A DNA stretch of 64,000 nt from Mesorhizobium sp. CA8 (GCF_020164955.1 NZ_JAIUHG010000002.1:232845-296844); one strand, 5' to 3'. Shown: positions 1-8,380, counted from the stretch's first letter. Numbers and translations: made by a program. The notes: generated by a model not told the origin, from the letters alone.

Positions 1-324
1 TCACCCCTCCAGATCGGACCTCAGCCGATCGAGAATGCTGATGGCGTGGCCGGCATACTGGCTGATCCAGCGGTCGTGGATCTGCTTGATCGGCAGCGCA
101 TTGAGATGGTTCCAGCGTTCGCGCCCCTCACGCTTCGCCACCACCAGATCGGCCTCCTCCAGCACCTTCAGGTGCATCATCACGGTGCAGCGGTCCATGT
201 CCGGGAAAGCCTCGCACAGCGCGCCGGTGGTCTGCGGCTGATCCTTCAGGCGATCCAGCAATTCACGCCTGCGCGGGTGCGCCAAGGCCTTGAAAACATG
301 GTCGTCGGAGGTTTGACTTGACAT
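1..324 (-). CDS. ArsR-family winged-helix transcriptional regulator
   Basis: A 107-residue protein with a complete stop at the window edge. It is almost entirely one ArsR-type winged helix: an N-terminal 'FKALAHPRRRELLDRL' helix, a recognition helix around 'DRCTVMMHLKVLEEADLV' (residues 43-60) and a wing with 'REGRERWNHLN'. It lacks the Cys pairs of metal sensors, so it is more likely one of the SRPBCC-associated ArsR regulators than a metal sensor. It diverges from an SRPBCC gene, and a perfect 8+8 inverted repeat at 323-342 overlaps its start codon, which suggests autorepression and control of the divergent genes. The family call is firm; the ligand is unknown. Confidence 0.85.
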   Translation of the reverse strand: MSSQTSDDHVFKALAHPRRRELLDRLKDQPQTTGALCEAFPDMDRCTVMMHLKVLEEADLVVAKREGRERWNHLNALPIKQIHDRWISQYAGHAISILDRLRSDLEG

Positions 325-342
325 GTTATATTTCTATAACAT
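323..342. promoter_or_regulatory. Inverted-repeat operator between arsR-type gene and SRPBCC gene
   Basis: The sequence ATGTTATA-TTTC-TATAACAT is a perfect inverted repeat with 8-base arms and a 4-base spacer. It touches the ArsR start codon (322-324) and follows a TTGACA hexamer at 318-323 that could be the -35 of the divergent plus-strand promoter. Size and place fit an ArsR-family operator; binding is inferred. Confidence 0.6.
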
Positions 343-369
343 ATCGTCTCGAGCAGCAAGGAAGGAGCT

Positions 370-858
370 GTGGATATGTCCTTGGGATTCAGGATTTCCG
401 GACGCATCGGCAAACCGGTCGGCGAGGTCTTCGATGCCGTCGTCAATCCGACAAAGCTCAGCGGCTATTTCACCACCATAGGCGGCGCTTCGGCTCCGCT
501 TGTCGCCGGCACCACTGTCACCTGGTGGAAGTCTGTCCCGGTGGAGGTCGGCGAGGTAACGAAGGACAAGCGCATCGTGCTGCGCTGGGACGCAACAGAC
601 GCCGACGGCAAGCCCGCCTACAAGACCCGTATCGAAATGAATTTCGAGCCGCTTGAGGACGGCGGCACCTTCGTCACCATCGCCGAGTCCGGCTGGCATG
701 AAGGCGAGACCGGCCTGAAGAAATCGTACCTGAATTGCGAGGGCTGGTCGCAGATGCTGGCCTGCATGAAGGCCTATCTCGAATACGGCATCAATCTGCG
801 CGACGGCTACTACTGCAGCGAGCTGCGCGGCGAGCCGGCCAACGAGACCAACACCTGA
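370..858 (+). CDS. SRPBCC (AHSA1/START-like) domain protein
   Basis: A 162-residue protein of the SRPBCC/AHSA1 superfamily, which forms a helix-grip hydrophobic pocket. The opening 'GKPVGEVFDAVVNPTKLSGYF' pattern, a central 'RIVLRWDA' strand and a C-terminal helix 'GWSQMLACMKAYLEYG' are typical. The GTG at 370 follows GGAG; an ATG two codons later (376) is an equally possible start. It is divergent from the ArsR regulator and heads a run of small genes (SRPBCC, VOC, VOC, SRPBCC). That ArsR/SRPBCC arrangement is common in rhizobia. The ligand or substrate is unknown. Confidence 0.8.
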   Translation: MDMSLGFRISGRIGKPVGEVFDAVVNPTKLSGYFTTIGGASAPLVAGTTVTWWKSVPVEVGEVTKDKRIVLRWDATDADGKPAYKTRIEMNFEPLEDGGTFVTIAESGWHEGETGLKKSYLNCEGWSQMLACMKAYLEYGINLRDGYYCSELRGEPANETNT

Positions 859-901
859 GGCTGACATTCAGGTCCCGATATCCGGCAGGAGAGGTCGCCC
901 G

Positions 902-1294
902 ATGACGAAAGCAACGCCATTCCTGATGTTCGAGGGAAAGGCCGAGGAGGCCATGACCCTCTATTGCGAGACCATTCCCGACAGCCAGATCCTCGACATC
1001 ATGCGCTATGGCTCGGGCGAAGACGGGGCCGAAGGAATGCTCAAGCTGGCGCGCGCGTTAATCGGCGGCGTCGAGGTCAGGATCTACAACAGCCCCGTCC
1101 ACCACGCCTTCACCTTTACGCCGTCCCTTTCCTTCTTTGTCGACTGCTCGTCCGAAGAGGAGCTCGAGCGGATCGTCGGCGTTCTTTCCAAGGACGGCAG
1201 CTTCCTGATGCCGACCGGCAATTACGGCTTCAGCCAGCGTTTCGCCTGGCTCAACGACCGCTTCGGCGTCTCCTGGCAGATCAACCTGCCGTAA
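902..1294 (+). CDS. VOC-family protein of the PhnB / 3-demethylubiquinone-9 methyltransferase-like type
   Basis: A 130-residue protein starting 'TKATPFLMFEGKAEEAMTLYC', the hallmark opening of the PhnB-like branch of the vicinal-oxygen-chelate superfamily. It ends 'YGFSQRFAWLNDRFGVSWQINLP', also typical of that branch. Members are small dimeric proteins, often annotated as 3-demethylubiquinone methyltransferase although most have no proven activity. An AGGAG-like site precedes ATG 902. It lies 43 bases after the SRPBCC gene on the same strand, probably in one transcript. Confidence 0.8.
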   Translation: MTKATPFLMFEGKAEEAMTLYCETIPDSQILDIMRYGSGEDGAEGMLKLARALIGGVEVRIYNSPVHHAFTFTPSLSFFVDCSSEEELERIVGVLSKDGSFLMPTGNYGFSQRFAWLNDRFGVSWQINLP

Positions 1295-1324
1295 CGACAT
1301 CCAACGCAATCAAGAGGATCGGCA

Positions 1325-1687
1325 ATGGACACCGAGATTACCGGCGGCATCAACATCGCCATGAAGGTGCCGTCGCACCAATACGAGGCAACGATCGCCT
1401 TCTATCGCGATGTTGTGGGGTTGAAGCCGTTTACGGCCAAGGCGCCGGCGATCGGTTTCGAACTTGGTCCCAATCGCCTCTGGATCGACGAGGCGCCGAT
1501 GATGAGCCAGGCTGAAATCTGGCTGGAGCTTTTCACACCGGACTTCAAGAGCGCGGCCTCGCATCTTGCCAAGGCTGGTGTCGTGCGCTGCGACGCAATA
1601 GAGCCTTTGGGTGAAGGCTTTCGTGGCGGCTGGATCACCAACCCGGCCAACATCATTCACCTGGTGCGTGAGCCGGACGCCTGGTGA
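1325..1687 (+). CDS. VOC-family (glyoxalase/bleomycin-resistance-like) protein
   Basis: A 120-residue single VOC module. The N-terminal half 'INIAMKVPSHQYEATIAFYRDVVGLKPF' is the usual beta-alpha-beta opening, where a metal-binding His often sits in the first strand. The C-terminal part 'GGWITNPANIIHLV' matches the closing strand. GAGG lies 10 bases before ATG 1325. It is the third gene in the small SRPBCC/VOC run. The substrate is not predictable from sequence. Confidence 0.75.
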   Translation: MDTEITGGINIAMKVPSHQYEATIAFYRDVVGLKPFTAKAPAIGFELGPNRLWIDEAPMMSQAEIWLELFTPDFKSAASHLAKAGVVRCDAIEPLGEGFRGGWITNPANIIHLVREPDAW

Positions 1688-1710
1688 ATCCTGTCGGAAA
1701 GGAAAGTCGT

Positions 1711-2266
1711 ATGGAGCTCAGAGAACCTCCCATCGCCGAAACCGCCATGTCGACCGGTCGCTGAGGTGTTCGAAGCCATCGTCGATCCGGCGGTCACCAC
1801 GAAATTCTGGTTCACGCATTCCAGCGGCCGCCTGGATGAGGGCAAGCCGGTCGAATGGGAGTGGCGCATGTATGGCGTCTCGACCAAGGTCGAGGTGAGC
1901 GAGATCGTCACCAACGAGAAGATCGTCATGCGGTGGAGCGATCCGCCGACCACCGTCGTCTGGACCTTCGCCAAATTGCTCGATGAAGCGACCTTCCTCG
2001 AAGTCCGCAATTTCGGCTTCGCCGGTTCCGCCGACGAACAGGTCAAGCAGGCGGTCGGATCCACCGACGGCTTCTCGCTGGTGCTCGCCGGCGCCAAGGC
2101 CTGGCTGGAACAGGGCCTGACGCCGTCACCCGAAGGGTGTTTCGGCCTAGCGGCTCGCCGGCGTGGTGGCAAGCCTCAGTGCCCCTCGCCAGACCTCTGC
2201 CTCTTACGCCGCCGCGCCAGCATGTTGAGGCCTTCGACCAGCGCGGAAAAGCCCATGGCGGCGTAG
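1711..2266 (+). pseudogene. SRPBCC/AHSA1 domain gene with an N-terminal frameshift
   Basis: From 1766 an open frame encodes a clear AHSA1-type domain ('VFEAIVDPAVTTKFWF', 'KIVMRWSDPPTTVVWTF', then 'AGAKAWLEQGL'). The ribosome-binding site and ATG (1711), however, are in another frame that hits a stop at 1762-1764 after 17 codons ending 'ETAMSTGR'. The residues expected before VFEA (RPVAE) are present in the second frame at 1751-1765. An indel of a few bases around 1743-1753 therefore split the gene; CGACCGGT there looks like a collapsed short repeat. The tail after about 2120 is not family-like and overlaps the convergent terC gene, so the 3' end may also be disturbed. The GTG at 1766 could start a shortened product. 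Confidence 0.6.
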
Positions 2267-2943
2267 ATGTAGCCCTTGGGCACGTGATAGCCCATGCCGT
2301 CGGCGATCAGCGTCATGCCAATCATCAAAAGGAAGCCAAGCGCCAGCATGACGATAGACGGGTTCCTGGCGATGAAATTGGCGAGCGGCGTCGCCGCCAG
2401 CATCATCACGCTCACCGCCACGATGACCGCGATATACATGATGGCGATCTCGTCGGTCATGCCGACGGCGGTGATGATGGAATCTATCGAGAAGACAAGG
2501 TCGAGCAGCAGGATCTGGAAGATCGCGCCGGCAAGGCTCATCTGCAGCGTGCCTCCGACCATCGTGTCCTGATGGTCTTGCGGATCGACCGTGTGATGGA
2601 TTTCCTTGGTCGCCTTCCAGACCAGGAACAGGCCGCCGGCGATCAGGATCAGGTCGCGCCACGAAAAGCCGTGGCCGAAGGCGGTGAACACCGGCGTCGT
2701 CAGCTGCACGATGATCGAGATCGTGGCGAGCAGGATCAGGCGCATGATCAGCGCCGCCGAAATGCCCAGCCGGCGCGCGCGGGCGCGCTGCGCTTCCGGC
2801 AGCTTGTTGGTCAGGATCGAGATGAAGATCAGATTGTCGATGCCGAGCACGACCTCGAGCACCACGAGGGTCAAAAGTGCGACCCACGCGGTCGGATCGG
2901 AAACAAAATGAAAGTGCGGCGCCAGAAATTCGACAAGCTGCAT
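2176..2943 (-). CDS. TerC-family integral membrane protein
   Basis: A 255-residue membrane protein of the TerC/YoaE family with about seven hydrophobic segments. It has the signature '[21 protein letters not shown]' near residues 26-46 and a second acidic motif '[18 protein letters not shown]' near 143-160. Acidic residues within membrane helices are the family mark. TerC proteins have been linked to tellurite resistance and, more recently, to metal (manganese) export coupled to secretion. The C-terminus is basic ([13 protein letters not shown]). The length is normal. It is transcribed toward the broken SRPBCC gene. Confidence 0.88.
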   Translation of the reverse strand: MQLVEFLAPHFHFVSDPTAWVALLTLVVLEVVLGIDNLIFISILTNKLPEAQRARARRLGISAALIMRLILLATISIIVQLTTPVFTAFGHGFSWRDLILIAGGLFLVWKATKEIHHTVDPQDHQDTMVGGTLQMSLAGAIFQILLLDLVFSIDSIITAVGMTDEIAIMYIAVIVAVSVMMLAATPLANFIARNPSIVMLALGFLLMIGMTLIADGMGYHVPKGYIYAAMGFSALVEGLNMLARRRKRQRSGEGH

Positions 2944-3023
2944 GAAGGTCGTCCCCTCTACGATCTAGAGCAGTTTTCGCGGGTTTCGTCGCCAGTTAGG
3001 TATTGATCTCGCTTATATCAATG

Positions 3024-3848
3024 TCACGACCAGAAGGACGGCGCCGTTTCTTCCAGCCGCGGCCCGCGACGAAACGGCGCGATTTTTTCGGCAAGCCCGG
3101 TGCGGTCGGAAATATCGACGCCGACGCCGCAGAGCGTCGCGGGCCCTGACGACGCCTCGAAACGGCCCTTCGGCACCTTGGAAAGGAACCGGTTGAGCGG
3201 CTCTTCCTTATCCATGCCGAGCGAGGAATCATAATCTCCGCACATGCCGGCGTCCGAAATATAGGCGGTGCCGCCATTGAGTATCTGATGGTCGGCAGTC
3301 GGCTGGTGCGTGTGCGTGCCGACCACGAGGCTGGCGCGGCCATCGACAAAATGCGCGAAGCACATCTTCTCCGACGTCGCCTCGGCGTGGAAATCGATGA
3401 CCGCCGCATCGGCCTGCTCGCCGAGCGGACAGGCCGCAAGCTCACGCTCGCCGGCCTGGAACGGATCGTCGAGTTCGGGATGCATGAAGACGCGGCCCAT
3501 GATGTTGGCGACCAGCACGCGTGCGCCATTGCGGGCAATGTAGACGCCCGAACCGCGGCCAGGTGTGCCCCTGGGAAAATTGGAGGGACGCAGAAAACGC
3601 TCCTCGCGCGGCGCGAAGATCAGCGCGTCGCGCTGGTCCCAGACGTGGTTGCCGGTGGTGACGACATCCGCGCCGGCCGCGAGCGTCTCGCGAAAGATCT
3701 CCTCGGTGATGCCGAAGCCGCCGGCGGCGTTCTCGCCATTGACGATGACGAAATCCAGCTTGAAGTCGGAAATCAGCCCCGGCAGCTGCTCCCAGACTGC
3801 CGTGCGCCCTGTTTTGCCAACCATATCGCCGAGGAAGAGAAGTCTCAT
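3024..3848 (-). CDS. YmdB-family metallophosphoesterase
   Basis: A 274-residue member of the TIGR00282/YmdB family. Dinuclear metal-site motifs are all present: 'FLGDMVGKTGR' (D8), 'VIVNGENAAGG', 'VVTTGNHVWDQRD' and 'VVGTHTHQPTAD'. Bacillus YmdB hydrolyses 2',3'- and 3',5'-cyclic nucleotides, so a cytoplasmic cyclic-nucleotide phosphodiesterase is a reasonable reading, with the physiological role open. Its start lies 66 bases after the stop of the upstream cyclo-ligase gene on the same strand, suggesting cotranscription. Confidence 0.88.
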   Translation of the reverse strand: MRLLFLGDMVGKTGRTAVWEQLPGLISDFKLDFVIVNGENAAGGFGITEEIFRETLAAGADVVTTGNHVWDQRDALIFAPREERFLRPSNFPRGTPGRGSGVYIARNGARVLVANIMGRVFMHPELDDPFQAGERELAACPLGEQADAAVIDFHAEATSEKMCFAHFVDGRASLVVGTHTHQPTADHQILNGGTAYISDAGMCGDYDSSLGMDKEEPLNRFLSKVPKGRFEASSGPATLCGVGVDISDRTGLAEKIAPFRRGPRLEETAPSFWS

Positions 3849-3914
3849 ACGATCCCGAGCCGAAGTCTGCCAAGCTGCATGACTTCCGCGAAGACCATCA
3901 GCCTCGCCGACTAT

Positions 3915-4502
3915 CTATAATTGGGGCGCGAAGCGGCGCAACCCGCTCTCGGTCAGTATTTCCGGAATGATCACGTCATGGTTCTCGTCAGGGACCATTT
4001 CAACTTCCTGGCAGTTGAAGGCGATGCCGATCAGCCTGGGCGCGATGCCCTTTTCGGCCAGCCTGGCGATCGCGCGGTCATAGTAGCCGGCGCCATAGCC
4101 GATGCGGTGGCCGCGGGCGTCGAAGGCGGCGAGCGGCACCAGCATGAGCGTCGGGTCGAGCACTTCCGCCTCTTCATGCGGCCCGACCGTGCCGAAGCCC
4201 ATCTCGACCATCGGCGCGCCGCGCACCAGCTCGCGAAAGACGATCGTGGTCTTGTCCAGGATCGCCGGCAGGCAGAGCCTGGCGCCCTTTTCGCGCAGCG
4301 CGAACATCAGCGGACGCACATCGACCTCCGAGCGCATCGGCCAGAAGCCGGAGACGACCTCGCCGGGTTCGAAGTCGATTTTTTCCTTCGCGGTTTCGGC
4401 CATTTCGAGCGCGATCTCGACGCGCCAGAACTCGTCGAGCGCATCGCGGCGCGCCAACGCTTCCTTGCGAAACTGTTTTTTCAGGTCTTTGGAAGAGCTC
4501 AT
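3915..4502 (-). CDS. 5-formyltetrahydrofolate cyclo-ligase
   Basis: A 195-residue enzyme converting 5-formyl-THF and ATP to 5,10-methenyl-THF, a salvage step of one-carbon metabolism. It shows the basic N-terminus ('KKQFRKEALARRDAL'), 'GFWPMRSEVDVRPLM' and the ATP/folate-site motif 'RIGYGAGYYDRAI' near residue 137. The length is typical of the family. Upstream on the same strand is a 6S-like RNA, matching the long-known ssrS-ygfA linkage. The motif 'SSSKDLKKQ' after the ATG fits the annotated start. Confidence 0.9.
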   Translation of the reverse strand: MSSSKDLKKQFRKEALARRDALDEFWRVEIALEMAETAKEKIDFEPGEVVSGFWPMRSEVDVRPLMFALREKGARLCLPAILDKTTIVFRELVRGAPMVEMGFGTVGPHEEAEVLDPTLMLVPLAAFDARGHRIGYGAGYYDRAIARLAEKGIAPRLIGIAFNCQEVEMVPDENHDVIIPEILTESGLRRFAPQL

Positions 4503-4558
4503 GCGCGGACGCTAGAAAAAATCGGATTTGGATGGCGTTTTAGGAGCGACGTTTCTAG

Positions 4559-4604
4559 CGCAATTCCAGGAAAGTGCGCAGCGGTTTTTCCGTCCGGAAT
4601 TGCG
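4559..4604. repeat. Dispersed palindromic repeat, family A copy 1
   Basis: An imperfect palindrome with arms CGCAATTCC.. and ..GGAATTGCG around a GTGCGCAGCGG loop. The same element, with conserved GCAATTCCAGGAAA and TTTCCGTCCGGAATTGCG arms, recurs at 27794, 39165 and (reversed) 44871. It lies between the 6S-like RNA and the cyclo-ligase gene. Confidence 0.8.
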
Positions 4605-4644
4605 TCAAAACAGAGAGAACGCGCATGTCTCCCGAAATCGGGAA

Positions 4645-4803
4645 AGCGACGATCCACACAACCGGTGGAGAGGTCGATCCCGGGTGCCTACAAAGTAGGT
4701 GGGCGCCGTGTGAGAAAACCCACGGGTCTTCCCAGGGACAGCTCCCTAAGGATCGATAAGGCCCCGGGGATAAGTTTCTCCTGCCGGGAAGCGCAGACCG
4801 CCG
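4645..4803 (-). ncRNA. ssrS: Probable 6S RNA
   Basis: The minus strand between the MoxR and cyclo-ligase genes folds on paper into the long rod expected of 6S RNA, which binds sigma-70 RNA polymerase. The 5' segment CCGGCAGGAGA pairs with UCUCCACCGG near the 3' end, AUCCCCGGG pairs with CCCGGGAU, and the outer GCGGU pairs with GUCGC, leaving an open centre. A TATATT -10-like box lies at 4810-4815. It precedes the cyclo-ligase gene on the same strand, the classic ssrS-ygfA order. Ends are approximate. No covariance search was possible. Confidence 0.65.
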
Positions 4804-4950
4804 ATAGCAAATATAGGCCGATCGTTAGCCGCGCGCCAGAAGGATAGCTCGCCGGCCCTGTAAATTCTTGTCGCGCGCTCCGCGGCGTCGCCACGCCTTG
4901 CGCAGGCCGGCCAGCATCCTTACGGTCCAGCCGCACGGACAGGAGAAAGA

Positions 4951-5790
4951 ATGCGTTTCGAAGGCACTGCGGCTTACGTCCCCGACAAGGATCTTATGGT
5001 CGCGGTCAACGCCGCGATCGCGCTGGAGCGGCCCCTGCTGGTCAAGGGCGAGCCCGGCACCGGCAAGACCGAGCTTGCCCGCCAGGTGGCTTCGGCGCTT
5101 GGGCTCGATTTCATCGAATGGAACGTCAAATCGACCACCAAGGCGCAGCAGGGCCTCTACGAATACGACGCCGTCTCGCGGCTGCGCGACAGCCAGCTCG
5201 GCGATCAGCGCTTCAACGACATCGCCAATTATATCAAGCGCGGCAAGCTGTGGGATGCCTTCGCAGCGCAGAAAAAAGTCGTGCTGTTGATCGACGAGAT
5301 CGACAAGGCCGACATCGAATTCCCCAACGACCTCCTGCAGGAGCTCGACCGGATGGAGTTCTTCGTCTACGAGACCGGCGAGACTATCCGCGCCGCGTTC
5401 CGGCCCATCGTCATCATCACCTCGAACAATGAGAAGGAACTGCCGGACGCCTTCCTGCGCCGCTGCTTCTTCCATTATATCCGCTTCCCCGACATCGACA
5501 CGCTGCACCGGATCGTCGAGGTGCATTACCCCGGCATCAAGCAGAATTTGGTGCGGGCGGCACTAACCCAGTTCTACGAGGTCCGCGACGTGCCGGGCCT
5601 GAAGAAGAAGCCCTCGACCTCGGAAGCGCTCGACTGGATCCGCCTGCTGGTCGCCGACGACATCGCACCCGACGACCTGCGCGCGGATCCGAAGAACATG
5701 CTGCCGAAACTGCACGGCGCGCTCTTGAAGAACGAGCAGGACGTGCACCTGTTCGAGCGGTTGGCCTTCATGGCCAGACGGCAGCAATAG
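4951..5790 (+). CDS. MoxR-family AAA+ ATPase
   Basis: A 279-residue MoxR-type AAA+ ATPase with Walker A 'GEPGTGKT' (33-40), Walker B 'VLLIDEID' (111-118), a sensor 'IVIITSNNEKELPDAFLRRC' and the C-terminal lid. MoxR proteins act as chaperones with VWA-domain partners, often inserting metal cofactors or maturing complexes. GGAGAAAG precedes ATG 4951. Its likely partner, a VWA protein, is encoded at 6332 on the same strand, with an acetyltransferase gene between them. Confidence 0.9.
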   Translation: MRFEGTAAYVPDKDLMVAVNAAIALERPLLVKGEPGTGKTELARQVASALGLDFIEWNVKSTTKAQQGLYEYDAVSRLRDSQLGDQRFNDIANYIKRGKLWDAFAAQKKVVLLIDEIDKADIEFPNDLLQELDRMEFFVYETGETIRAAFRPIVIITSNNEKELPDAFLRRCFFHYIRFPDIDTLHRIVEVHYPGIKQNLVRAALTQFYEVRDVPGLKKKPSTSEALDWIRLLVADDIAPDDLRADPKNMLPKLHGALLKNEQDVHLFERLAFMARRQQ

Positions 5791-5878
5791 GCCAACAGCA
5801 ACAGCATTTTCGCCGGCTGTGGACCGTTGCCCGCACGGGACATCTGCCGCAGCCTCGCGCCAAAGCTTGGAGGAAGAA

Positions 5879-6325
5879 ATGTCCGAGATCGTCGTCCGCC
5901 CGCTCGATCAGTCCGATCACGCCGACTGGCGGAGGCTGTGGACCGCCTATCTGACCTTCTACGAGACCAAGCTGCCGGAGGAGGTTTACGACGTCACCTG
6001 GAAGCGCCTGTTCACGGAAGGCGAGTTCGAACCGAAGGGCTTCATCGCCACGTTTCACGGCAAGGCCGTAGGCCTGACTCACTATCTCTATCACCGCTCC
6101 TGCTGGTCGCAGGTCAACAACTGCTATCTGCAGGATCTGTTCGCCGACCCTGAGGTGCGCGGCAAGGGCGTGGGCGCGGCGCTGATCAAAGCCGTGCAGG
6201 ACGAGGCCGGCAAGATCGGCGTCAAGAATGTCTACTGGATGACGCACGAGACCAACGCCACGGCGCGTAAGCTCTACGACCATGTGGCGCGGCGGACCGG
6301 ATTCATCGAATACGATCTGCTGTAG
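5879..6325 (+). CDS. GNAT-family N-acetyltransferase
   Basis: A 148-residue GNAT enzyme that transfers acetyl from acetyl-CoA to an unknown amine. The acetyl-CoA loop appears as 'LFADPEVRGKGVGAALIKAV' near residues 85-104 and the family's C-terminal 'NATARKLYDHVARRTGFIEYD' follows. The ATG at 5879 is preceded by GGAGGA, so it is preferred over an upstream in-frame start at 5819. It sits between the MoxR ATPase and VWA genes with a 6-base gap to the latter, suggesting one operon. The substrate cannot be told. Confidence 0.85.
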   Translation: MSEIVVRPLDQSDHADWRRLWTAYLTFYETKLPEEVYDVTWKRLFTEGEFEPKGFIATFHGKAVGLTHYLYHRSCWSQVNNCYLQDLFADPEVRGKGVGAALIKAVQDEAGKIGVKNVYWMTHETNATARKLYDHVARRTGFIEYDLL

Positions 6326-6331
6326 GCACTG

Positions 6332-7522
6332 ATGTTCATCCCCTTCTTCCTCGAACTGAAGGCCGCGCGGGTTCCTGTTTCGCTCAGGGAATATCTGTCG
6401 CTGCTGGAGGGACTGGAAGCGGGGCTCGTCGACTATGACGTCGAGGCTTTCTACTACCTCGCCCGCTCGGCCCTGGTGAAGGATGAGCGTCATATCGATC
6501 GTTTCGACCAGGTCTTCGCGCATGTCTTCAAGGGTGTCGAGGCGCTCGGCGGTCCCGATGCCGTCGATGTTGCCAACATCCCCGAGGAATGGCTGCGCCG
6601 GCTGGCGGAAAAGCACCTGAGCGAGGAGGAAAAAAAGCTGGTCGAAGCGCTGGGCGGTTTCGACAGACTGATGGAGACGCTGAAGCAGCGCCTCGAGGAG
6701 CAGAAGGGCCGGCATCAGGGCGGCTCGAAATGGATCGGCACCGGCGGCACCTCGCCCTTCGGCGCCTATGGCTACAACCCCGAAGGGGTTCGCATCGGCC
6801 AGCATGAAAGCCGCCATCGCCGCGCGGTGAAGGTCTGGGACAAGCGCGAATTCAAGAACTTCGACGACACCGTCGAGCTCGGTACCCGCAACATCAAGGT
6901 GGCGCTGAAGCGGCTGCGACGCTGGGTGCGCGAGGGCGCCGAGGAGGAGTTCGACCTGCCCGGCACCATCCACGCCACCGCCGAGCATGGCTATCTCGAC
7001 GTCAAAACGCGGCCCGAGCGGCGCAATGCCGTGAAGCTCCTGATGTTCTTCGATGTCGGCGGCTCGATGGACGACCATATACGCGGCGTTGAGGAGCTGT
7101 TTTCCGCCGCGCGCGCCGAGTTCCGCCAGCTCGAATATTTCTACTTCCACAATTGCCTTTACGAGCGCGTCTGGAAGGACAACCGCCGGCGCCTGGCCGA
7201 GACGATCCCGACCTTCGATCTCATCCACAAATACGGGCCGGACTATAAGGTGATCGTCGTCGGCGATGCCTTGATGAGCTCTTACGAGATCGCGCATCCG
7301 GGCGGCTCGGTCGAGCACTGGAATCCGGAGGCGGGCAGTGTGTGGCTGGCCCGCCTGTTGCAGCAATGGCCAAATGCGATCTGGCTGAACCCCGAAGCCG
7401 AGAAGAACTGGCGCTACACCCACTCGATCCAGTTGATCAGCGACATCTTCGGCGGCCGCATGTTCCCGCTGACATTGGCCGGGCTTGAGGCAGCGACTAG
7501 GCAGCTGTCACGCAAGCATTAG
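6332..7522 (+). CDS. VWA-domain protein (CoxE-like), partner of the MoxR ATPase
   Basis: A 396-residue protein. The N-terminal 130 residues are helical ('MFIPFFLELKAARVPVSLRE'), followed by a conserved linker 'GTGGTSPFGAYGYNPEGVRIG'. A C-terminal von Willebrand A domain begins near 235. The metal-ion site reads D241-V-G-G-S rather than the canonical DxSxS, a variant frequent in this bacterial group. 'LPLTLAGLEAATRQLSR' closes the protein. VWA proteins of this kind work with MoxR ATPases in maturation of membrane or metalloenzyme complexes; the target here is unknown. Confidence 0.85.
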   Translation: MFIPFFLELKAARVPVSLREYLSLLEGLEAGLVDYDVEAFYYLARSALVKDERHIDRFDQVFAHVFKGVEALGGPDAVDVANIPEEWLRRLAEKHLSEEEKKLVEALGGFDRLMETLKQRLEEQKGRHQGGSKWIGTGGTSPFGAYGYNPEGVRIGQHESRHRRAVKVWDKREFKNFDDTVELGTRNIKVALKRLRRWVREGAEEEFDLPGTIHATAEHGYLDVKTRPERRNAVKLLMFFDVGGSMDDHIRGVEELFSAARAEFRQLEYFYFHNCLYERVWKDNRRRLAETIPTFDLIHKYGPDYKVIVVGDALMSSYEIAHPGGSVEHWNPEAGSVWLARLLQQWPNAIWLNPEAEKNWRYTHSIQLISDIFGGRMFPLTLAGLEAATRQLSRKH

Positions 7523-7615
7523 CTCGCTTTCGCTGGAAGCACCTGTAACAAGGGCCTATATTTGGGCGAATATCCGTTGCAAGCAACAACGAGCCGCCAA
7601 GGCCAAGGAGATTTC

Positions 7616-8020
7616 ATGGACACCCACGCCTATCCCGTGACCCGCACCGATGCCGAGTGGCGCGCCCGGCTGACGCCGGAGCAATATGCCGTCATGCGCA
7701 ATCACGGCACCGAGCGCCCCGGCAGTTGCGCCCTGCTCTACGAGAAGCGTGCCGGCACCTTCTATTGCGTCGGCTGCGACCAGCCTTTGTTCGAATCCAA
7801 GCTGAAATTCGAGAGCGGCACCGGCTGGCCGAGCTTCAACGATCCGGTCCCGGGCTCGATCGAGACCACCGTCGACCGCAGCTACGGCATGGTCCGCACC
7901 GAATGCCACTGCTCGCGCTGCGGCAGCCATCTCGGTCACGTTTTCGAGGACGGCCCGCCGCCGACCGGCCTGCGCTATTGCATCAACGGCGTGGCGCTGC
8001 GCTTCGAACCGGCAGCTTGA
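7616..8020 (+). CDS. msrB: Peptide-methionine (R)-S-oxide reductase MsrB
   Basis: A 134-residue reductase that repairs methionine-R-sulfoxide in proteins. Zinc-binding Cys pairs are at 51/54 and 99/102, the substrate-site motif 'SGTGWPSF' is at 67-74 and the catalytic Cys122 is in 'LRYCING'. AAGGAG precedes ATG 7616, which is therefore chosen over an upstream in-frame start at 7562. It stands alone and is followed closely by a strong terminator. Confidence 0.93.
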   Translation: MDTHAYPVTRTDAEWRARLTPEQYAVMRNHGTERPGSCALLYEKRAGTFYCVGCDQPLFESKLKFESGTGWPSFNDPVPGSIETTVDRSYGMVRTECHCSRCGSHLGHVFEDGPPPTGLRYCINGVALRFEPAA

Positions 8021-8040
8021 TGCCTTGGAAATGGCTTTGC

Positions 8041-8067
8041 AAAGGGCGGCTTCGGCCGCCCTTTTTC
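8041..8067 (+). terminator. Rho-independent terminator after msrB
   Basis: A stem GGGCGGC / GCCGCCC with a TTCG tetraloop is followed at once by TTTTT, starting about 20 bases after the msrB stop. Its A-rich left side may also serve the convergent gene ending at 8074. Confidence 0.88.
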
Positions 8068-8073
8068 GTATGG

Positions 8074-8370
8074 TCATGCCACGACTGTCGCGATCAGCCA
8101 GAGCGCGGAACCGAGCATCATCAGTTGCGCCTTGAAACCCCCGACCTTCTCCGCGGTCCGCCAGACGGTGATCGTCAGGAAGATGTTGTAGGGAACGGGG
8201 AGGAAATGCACCGCCAGCACCAGCCAGAGCGGCAGCTTCAATCCAAGCAGGATCAGCGCCAGCGCCGAAGAGGCGACGCTCAAGATCGTCCCGACCAGCA
8301 GCATGTCGCGCCAGAACAGCCGGTCGAGCGGCACTTCGCCCCTCCACCGCGTCCGGAAAAAACCCGTCAT
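8074..8370 (-). CDS. Small membrane protein of unknown function
   Basis: A 98-residue protein with three likely membrane helices (about residues 24-44, 48-66 and 82-98). A short basic, soluble N-terminus reads 'TGFFRTRWRGEVPLDRLFWRD'. No family is recognised. It is convergent with msrB and sits just downstream of another unknown gene on the same strand (10-base gap), so the two may be cotranscribed. Coding is supported by regular hydrophobic segmentation and by its fit in the gap. Confidence 0.65.
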   Translation of the reverse strand: MTGFFRTRWRGEVPLDRLFWRDMLLVGTILSVASSALALILLGLKLPLWLVLAVHFLPVPYNIFLTITVWRTAEKVGGFKAQLMMLGSALWLIATVVA

Positions 8371-8380
8371 CGCCGGCGAC

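Noticed and set aside
5768..7423. 551-codon minus-strand open frame under the acetyltransferase and VWA genes
   Set aside because: No motif or ribosome-binding site; it is antisense to two clear genes and explained by codon bias.
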